From: Oxalobacteraceae bacterium
GTDB lineage: Bacteria; Pseudomonadota; Gammaproteobacteria; Burkholderiales; Burkholderiaceae_D
Assembly: GCA_003132085.1 (NCBI GenBank)
Contig: PKWO01000334.1
Span: 1 to 10,994, forward strand
Direction of reading: 5' to 3'
Length of the DNA: 10,994 nucleotides
How positions within the stretch are numbered: position 1 is the first letter of the stretch; each line of letters starts with the position of its first letter. Under the pieces are notes generated by a model. That model searched no databases and was not told the origin of the DNA. It saw only the letters and a list, made by a program, of their open reading frames with translations. The position numbers and the translations under genes were made by a program. Positions 7,513 through 10,994 of the stretch are shown piece after piece.

Positions 7513-8277
7513 ATGAAACTCGCCACCTGGAACGTCAACTCGTTAAAAGTCCGCCTGCCCCACGTATTGCAGTGGCTGGCGGAAAACCCGGTGGATGTTC
7601 TATGTCTGCAGGAAACCAAAACTGTCGATGAAAAATTCCCGGTGGCCGAGATTGAAGCAGCCGGTTATCACGTGATATTCTCCGGTCAAAAAACGTATAA
7701 CGGCGTTGCCATCCTGTCCAAACATCCGATGACCGACGTGGTCAAGAACAATCCGCACTTCGAGGATGAACAGCAACGCGTGATTACCGCGACAATAGAA
7801 GGCGTGCGGGTAATTTGCGCTTACATACCTAACGGCCAAGCCATTGATTCTGATAAATATCAATACAAACTAAGGTGGCTCGGCGCATTGCATCGATGGT
7901 TGAAGGAAGAATGCAACGCCCACCCCAATCTGGCATTGCTGGGCGACTACAATATCGCCCCCGAAGACCGCGACGTGCACGACCCGGAGGCTTGGCAAGG
8001 TCAAGTCTTGGTATCTGAGGCGGAGCGCGCGGCGTTTCAGGAATTATGCGATTTGAACCTGAAAGATGCGTTCCGTCTGTTCGAGCAGGCCGATAAGCTG
8101 TTCAGTTGGTGGGATTACCGGCAGATGGCATTTCGCCGCAATATGGGCATGCGCATTGACCACATCCTGCTGTCGGCACCGCTGGCCGCACGCTGCACCG
8201 CATGCGTAATCGACAAACTACCGCGCAAGTGGGAACAACCTTCCGATCACACGCCGGTGGTAGCGACAATCGACTGA
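7513..8277 (+). CDS. xth: Exodeoxyribonuclease III (AP endonuclease)
   Basis: This Mg2+-dependent enzyme of the EEP superfamily cuts DNA 5' to abasic sites and removes 3' blocking groups in base excision repair. At 254 residues it is close to E. coli XthA (268). Active-site residues are present in order: Asn7 (WNVNS), Glu34 (LQETK), Tyr104 (AYIPNG), Asp145 and Asn147 (GDYNIAP), Asp216 (RIDHILLS), and Asp245 with His246 (SDHTP). The start at 7513 follows the alkene reductase stop by 22 nt with only a weak purine stretch (GAAAG) about 12 nt upstream, so it is probably expressed from the upstream gene's transcript or a promoter inside it. Organisms often carry more than one xth paralogue; which one this is cannot be told here. 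Confidence 0.92.
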   Translation: MKLATWNVNSLKVRLPHVLQWLAENPVDVLCLQETKTVDEKFPVAEIEAAGYHVIFSGQKTYNGVAILSKHPMTDVVKNNPHFEDEQQRVITATIEGVRVICAYIPNGQAIDSDKYQYKLRWLGALHRWLKEECNAHPNLALLGDYNIAPEDRDVHDPEAWQGQVLVSEAERAAFQELCDLNLKDAFRLFEQADKLFSWWDYRQMAFRRNMGMRIDHILLSAPLAARCTACVIDKLPRKWEQPSDHTPVVATID

Positions 8278-8289
8278 TAGCCGGGCTAC

Positions 8290-8318
8290 GTTACAAATGA
8301 AACATTGAAACGTATAAT
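8290..8318 (+). promoter_or_regulatory. Candidate promoter of prpR
   Basis: GTTACA (8290-8295) and a perfect TATAAT (8313-8318) are separated by 17 bp. The A of the prpR ATG is only 6 nt beyond the -10 element, so the expected transcription start coincides with the start codon. No Shine-Dalgarno sequence precedes the ATG. A leaderless prpR message is the simplest reading. Confidence 0.55.
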
Positions 8319-8325
8319 GAAACAT
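8297..8325. repeat. Two direct copies of ATGAAACAT, candidate operator at prpR
   Basis: Exact copies lie at 8297-8305 and 8317-8325, 20 bp apart, or about two helical turns. A degenerate third copy, TTGAAACGT (8305-8313), sits between them. One copy lies in the promoter spacer and the other runs from the -10 element to the start codon, a suitable place for repression. Autoregulation by PrpR is a natural guess, but the binding protein is unknown. Confidence 0.45.
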
Positions 8326-9934
8326 GCGCCGCCCACTCCCTCCTTCGCGCGATAGTGCCGACAAACCGATTATCTGGACCGTTTCGATCTCGCGGCTGTT
8401 TGATCTGTTCCGAGACATTATGGTGGAATTCGACGACCGTGCGATCATCGAACCGATACACCTCGGCTTCGAAGAAGCGGTTGCGCATATACGCGAGCGC
8501 TTGGCGGTCGAACGCTGCGACGCCGTCATTGCGGCCGGTTCGAATGCGGCATACCTGAAAAGCCGGCTGTCTTTGCCGGTCATCATCGCCAAGGCCAGCG
8601 GCTTCGATGTCATGCAGGCGCTAGCGCGGGCGCGCAAAATTACACCGGATATCGGTCTCATCACCTACCAGGAAACAATGCCGGAACTGGCAGATTTTCA
8701 GGCCACGTTCGGACTCAAGATCGTACAGCGCACGTACATCACCGAAGAGGATGCGCGCGCCCAAATCAACGAATTGAAAGCCAGCGGCGTCAAGGCGATC
8801 GTCGGGGCCGGACTGATTACAGACTTGGCCGATGAAGCAGGATTGGCCGGGGTGTTCGTCTACTCGGCCAGCTCTATACGGCAAGCCTTCAACGACGCGC
8901 TGGAACTGGCCCGATTCACCCATCTGGAATCCGCCCGTGGCCGCAGCCACCCGATCGCCGATACGCTGCGCGTCAAACACGGCATTGCCGATTTACGGGG
9001 CGAATCGGCGGCAATGCACGCGGTGCGGCAATCGGTTTTTCTGTTCGCCAAGTCGACGGCAACCGTATTGATACAGGGAGAAACAGGTACCGGCAAGGAA
9101 CTGGCCGCACAGGCCATCCATAGCGAAAGTCCGCGTGCGCGGCAAGCGTTCGTCGCGATCAATTGCGGGGCGGTCGCCGAATCGCTACTGGAATCGGAAC
9201 TATTCGGCTATGAAGAAGGCGCGTTCACCGGTTCACGCCGCGGCGGTCACGCGGGCTTATTTGAAGCCGCGCATCGCGGCACCTTGTTCCTTGATGAAAT
9301 CGGGGAAATGCCGCTCGCCTTGCAGACACGGCTGCTACGCGTGCTGGAGGAACGCGAAGTGGTACGAGTCGGCGGCACCCGCCCGATTCCAGTTGATGTC
9401 AGGATCATCGGCGCCAGCCACTGCGACCTGGACGCGCGGGTGCGGGCCGGTCAATTTCGGCCGGATCTTTTTTACCGGCTAAGCGTATTGCGATTAAACC
9501 TGCCGCCATTACGCGACCGTGCGGAAGATTGGGTGCCGCTGGCGGAGTGGTATCTGAAGAACGCACTCGCCTCGCTCGGTGTGCGGCCGCACGCCAATTT
9601 GCACGCGGAAGTTTTGGCTTGCGCACCGCTGTTCGGCAGCTACGCGTGGGAAGGAAATGTCAGGGAAATGCGTAACCTGATGGAACGCCTCGCTTTGTTC
9701 CTGGCGGCCGAACCGTTGCAAGCCTTATCGCCCACTTTCGTACTGGCGATTGCACCGGAACTCAAGCAGGCAATAGAGCGCGACACTATTCCATCAACCA
9801 CTCAACAGCCAGAAAATGCAGCGCGCGAAAGCTACGCTCAAGTGCTGGCGCGCTTTAACGGAAACCGGCAAGCGGCGGCAAGCCACCTTGGCATTAGCCG
9901 CACTACCTTATGGCGTAAACTTCAACACGAATAA
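8324..9934 (+). CDS. prpR: PrpR-type sigma-54-dependent transcriptional activator
   Basis: PrpR senses 2-methylcitrate and activates sigma-54 promoters of propionate catabolism (prpBCDE) in enteric bacteria. The 536-residue protein shows the full architecture: an N-terminal PrpR_N sensor (about 13-200, starting DKPIIWTVSISRLFDLFRD and including AGSNAAYLKSRLSLPV), a AAA+ domain with Walker A GETGTGKE (252-259), sigma-54 contact loop GAFTGS (299-304), Walker B LFLDEIGEMP (321-330), arginine-finger region FRPDLFYRL (378-386) and GNVREMRN (444-451), then a Fis-type helix-turn-helix (about 514-533, NRQAAASHLGISRTTLWRKL). The ATG at 8324 is the only usable start, as an in-frame TGA lies at 8306-8308. 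No prp catabolic gene is within the window, so its target is elsewhere or different. It converges with the next gene, 44 nt between stops. Confidence 0.9.
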   Translation: MRRPLPPSRDSADKPIIWTVSISRLFDLFRDIMVEFDDRAIIEPIHLGFEEAVAHIRERLAVERCDAVIAAGSNAAYLKSRLSLPVIIAKASGFDVMQALARARKITPDIGLITYQETMPELADFQATFGLKIVQRTYITEEDARAQINELKASGVKAIVGAGLITDLADEAGLAGVFVYSASSIRQAFNDALELARFTHLESARGRSHPIADTLRVKHGIADLRGESAAMHAVRQSVFLFAKSTATVLIQGETGTGKELAAQAIHSESPRARQAFVAINCGAVAESLLESELFGYEEGAFTGSRRGGHAGLFEAAHRGTLFLDEIGEMPLALQTRLLRVLEEREVVRVGGTRPIPVDVRIIGASHCDLDARVRAGQFRPDLFYRLSVLRLNLPPLRDRAEDWVPLAEWYLKNALASLGVRPHANLHAEVLACAPLFGSYAWEGNVREMRNLMERLALFLAAEPLQALSPTFVLAIAPELKQAIERDTIPSTTQQPENAARESYAQVLARFNGNRQAAASHLGISRTTLWRKLQHE

Positions 9935-9975
9935 CGGCTGACGTACCGCCTGATAGGTATCGACCACCATTTTTT

Positions 9976-9993
9976 CGGTCATCGAGTTGACCG
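9976..9993. repeat. Short inverted repeat between the convergent genes
   Basis: CGGTCA (9976-9981) and TGACCG (9988-9993) are perfect 6-bp arms around a 6-nt loop, overlapping the stop codon of the leftward gene. A run of six T (9970-9975) lies on the left side, so the poly-U is on the wrong side for a terminator in either direction. No function is assigned. Confidence 0.3.
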
Positions 9994-10994
9994 CTTATCA
10001 CTGGCCTCAGCCACAATAGGCTGCAACGCCGGGATCAAGGACTTCAGCAGTTGCACGGTCAGCGCACTGGTGAATACATAATCGGCAGCATAGGGTTCAT
10101 GGACATACGCGGTGACGGTGCCGAAAAACCTGTCGCCGATCAAAAATACGAACGTCGCCGATCGATTCACGGCGCGCGACTCGATCAATCTGCCGCCCGG
10201 CGCATAGGTTTCAAAACGCTGATCGCCGGTTCCGGTTTTTCCGCCAATCTCAATAGCAACGCCGTCTTTCTGTGTAAATCCATTCTTCAAGCGGACGCCA
10301 GTTCCGCCTTGCACCACGTCGATCAGCGAGCGGCGCACTATCTCGGTCACTTCCTCGGGCAACACTCGCTTTCCAGCGGCAGCCGTATGAACGAAGTGGG
10401 TCTCATAAGGAGTGCCTTGCGCAAACTGCATGCTTTGCAATTTCTTGACCGGCATCAAGACACCTTTATTGACAATGATCCCCATCAATTCAGCGAGTGA
10501 AGCGGGGCGGTCGCCGGATGCACCCAGTGCGGTGGCGTACGAAGGCGTCAACGCTTCAAACGGATAACCTACATGACGCCAATTGACCGCGATCTCCTGA
10601 AACGCCTCCAGCTCAAGCATCTGATGGATGCGCGACTCCTGGGTTTTTTTATTGTGCGTCTTGAACAGCCACTCGTAGACCTCCTGCCGCTGATCGCGGC
10701 TGGCTTCCAATACTTGGGCCAGCGTCGCCTTGGGGTTGTGACGCAAATAACCGACCAGCCATAGCTCCAACGGATGAATGCCGGCCAGGTAGCCGCGATC
10801 GTTCAGGGAAAATTTATCAACGCCAAATTTGTCATACAAGGTTTGCAGGGTTTGCTCGCTCAATTCCGCCTCTGGCAATTGCCCGTGCATAAAGGCGGCG
10901 AAATGCTGTAGATCCGCGCCTGGCTCCAAACTGCGGAACAATATGGTCAAGCGCTTCGGACGCGCGCGCACGCCGTCGTCAATCAGCGTTTGCT
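9979..10994 (-). CDS. Penicillin-binding-protein-like transpeptidase, C-terminal part (start lies right of the window)
   Basis: The frame is open to the right edge, with about 337 residues visible; a GTG at 10971 is an internal codon and not a credible start. The transpeptidase KTG box is clear: GGKTGTGDQRF, with the Lys at complement 10239-10237. It is preceded by SYATALGASGDRPASLAEL and VVQGGTGVRL, which correspond to the stretches ahead of KTG in class A PBPs (compare ALG and DVVxxGTG), and followed by strand-like TFVFLIGDRFFGTVTAYV. The catalytic SxxK and any glycosyltransferase domain should lie outside the window; SLN in DKFSLNDRGYL might be the SxN motif, but its distance from KTG (about 190 residues) is larger than the roughly 125 of E. 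coli PBP1b. Expected role is periplasmic peptidoglycan cross-linking, probably as part of a bifunctional transglycosylase/transpeptidase. Confidence 0.75.
   Translation of the reverse strand, partial: QTLIDDGVRARPKRLTILFRSLEPGADLQHFAAFMHGQLPEAELSEQTLQTLYDKFGVDKFSLNDRGYLAGIHPLELWLVGYLRHNPKATLAQVLEASRDQRQEVYEWLFKTHNKKTQESRIHQMLELEAFQEIAVNWRHVGYPFEALTPSYATALGASGDRPASLAELMGIIVNKGVLMPVKKLQSMQFAQGTPYETHFVHTAAAGKRVLPEEVTEIVRRSLIDVVQGGTGVRLKNGFTQKDGVAIEIGGKTGTGDQRFETYAPGGRLIESRAVNRSATFVFLIGDRFFGTVTAYVHEPYAADYVFTSALTVQLLKSLIPALQPIVAEASDKRSTR

Noticed and set aside
9970..9993. T-run plus hairpin as a bidirectional terminator between prpR and the transpeptidase
   Set aside because: The T-run precedes the hairpin on the plus strand and reads as A after the hairpin on the minus strand, so it is wrong for intrinsic termination in both directions.

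Overview
This window looks like an ordinary, densely packed stretch of chromosome from a betaproteobacterium, most likely order Burkholderiales (Oxalobacteraceae-like). That placement is an inference from GC-rich wobble positions, recognisable protein families and gene order; I could run no search. I see no insertion sequence, phage gene, CRISPR array, tRNA or rRNA. Ten protein genes are supported, two of them cut by the window edges, and no gene-free stretch exceeds about 230 bases.

Left block (1-2311), sulfur assimilation and siroheme. The 3' part of cysN (sulfate adenylyltransferase GTPase subunit) is followed 17 nt later by cobA (uroporphyrinogen-III C-methyltransferase). Tail-to-tail with cobA lies a short CbiX/SirB-type chelatase gene. 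SUMT makes precorrin-2, and the chelatase could complete siroheme, the cofactor of assimilatory sulfite reductase. The precorrin-2 dehydrogenase step is not in the window.

Centre-left (2316-6141), envelope genes and peptidase. lptF and lptG encode the membrane pair of the Lpt lipopolysaccharide exporter. They overlap by ATGA and run leftwards straight into cbiX with a 4-nt gap, so lptF-lptG-cbiX looks like one operon. lptF is divergent from pepA (leucyl aminopeptidase), with only 38 nt between the preferred starts. The lptFG/pepA divergence also occurs in E. coli. A strong hairpin follows pepA.

Centre-right (6369-8277). An Old Yellow Enzyme family alkene reductase with its own candidate promoter is followed 22 nt later by an exodeoxyribonuclease III gene.

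Right block (8324-10994). A complete PrpR-type sigma-54 activator gene is present without any prp catabolic genes nearby. Its upstream region has a perfect TATAAT placed so that transcription should begin at or next to the ATG, plus two exact copies of a 9-bp repeat 20 bp apart. It converges on the C-terminal part of a penicillin-binding-protein-like transpeptidase that runs off the right edge.

I did not find a convincing undescribed system. The observations most worth checking are the prpR control region with its possibly leaderless transcript, the attachment of cbiX to the lptFG operon, and the very compact lptF/pepA divergent promoter.
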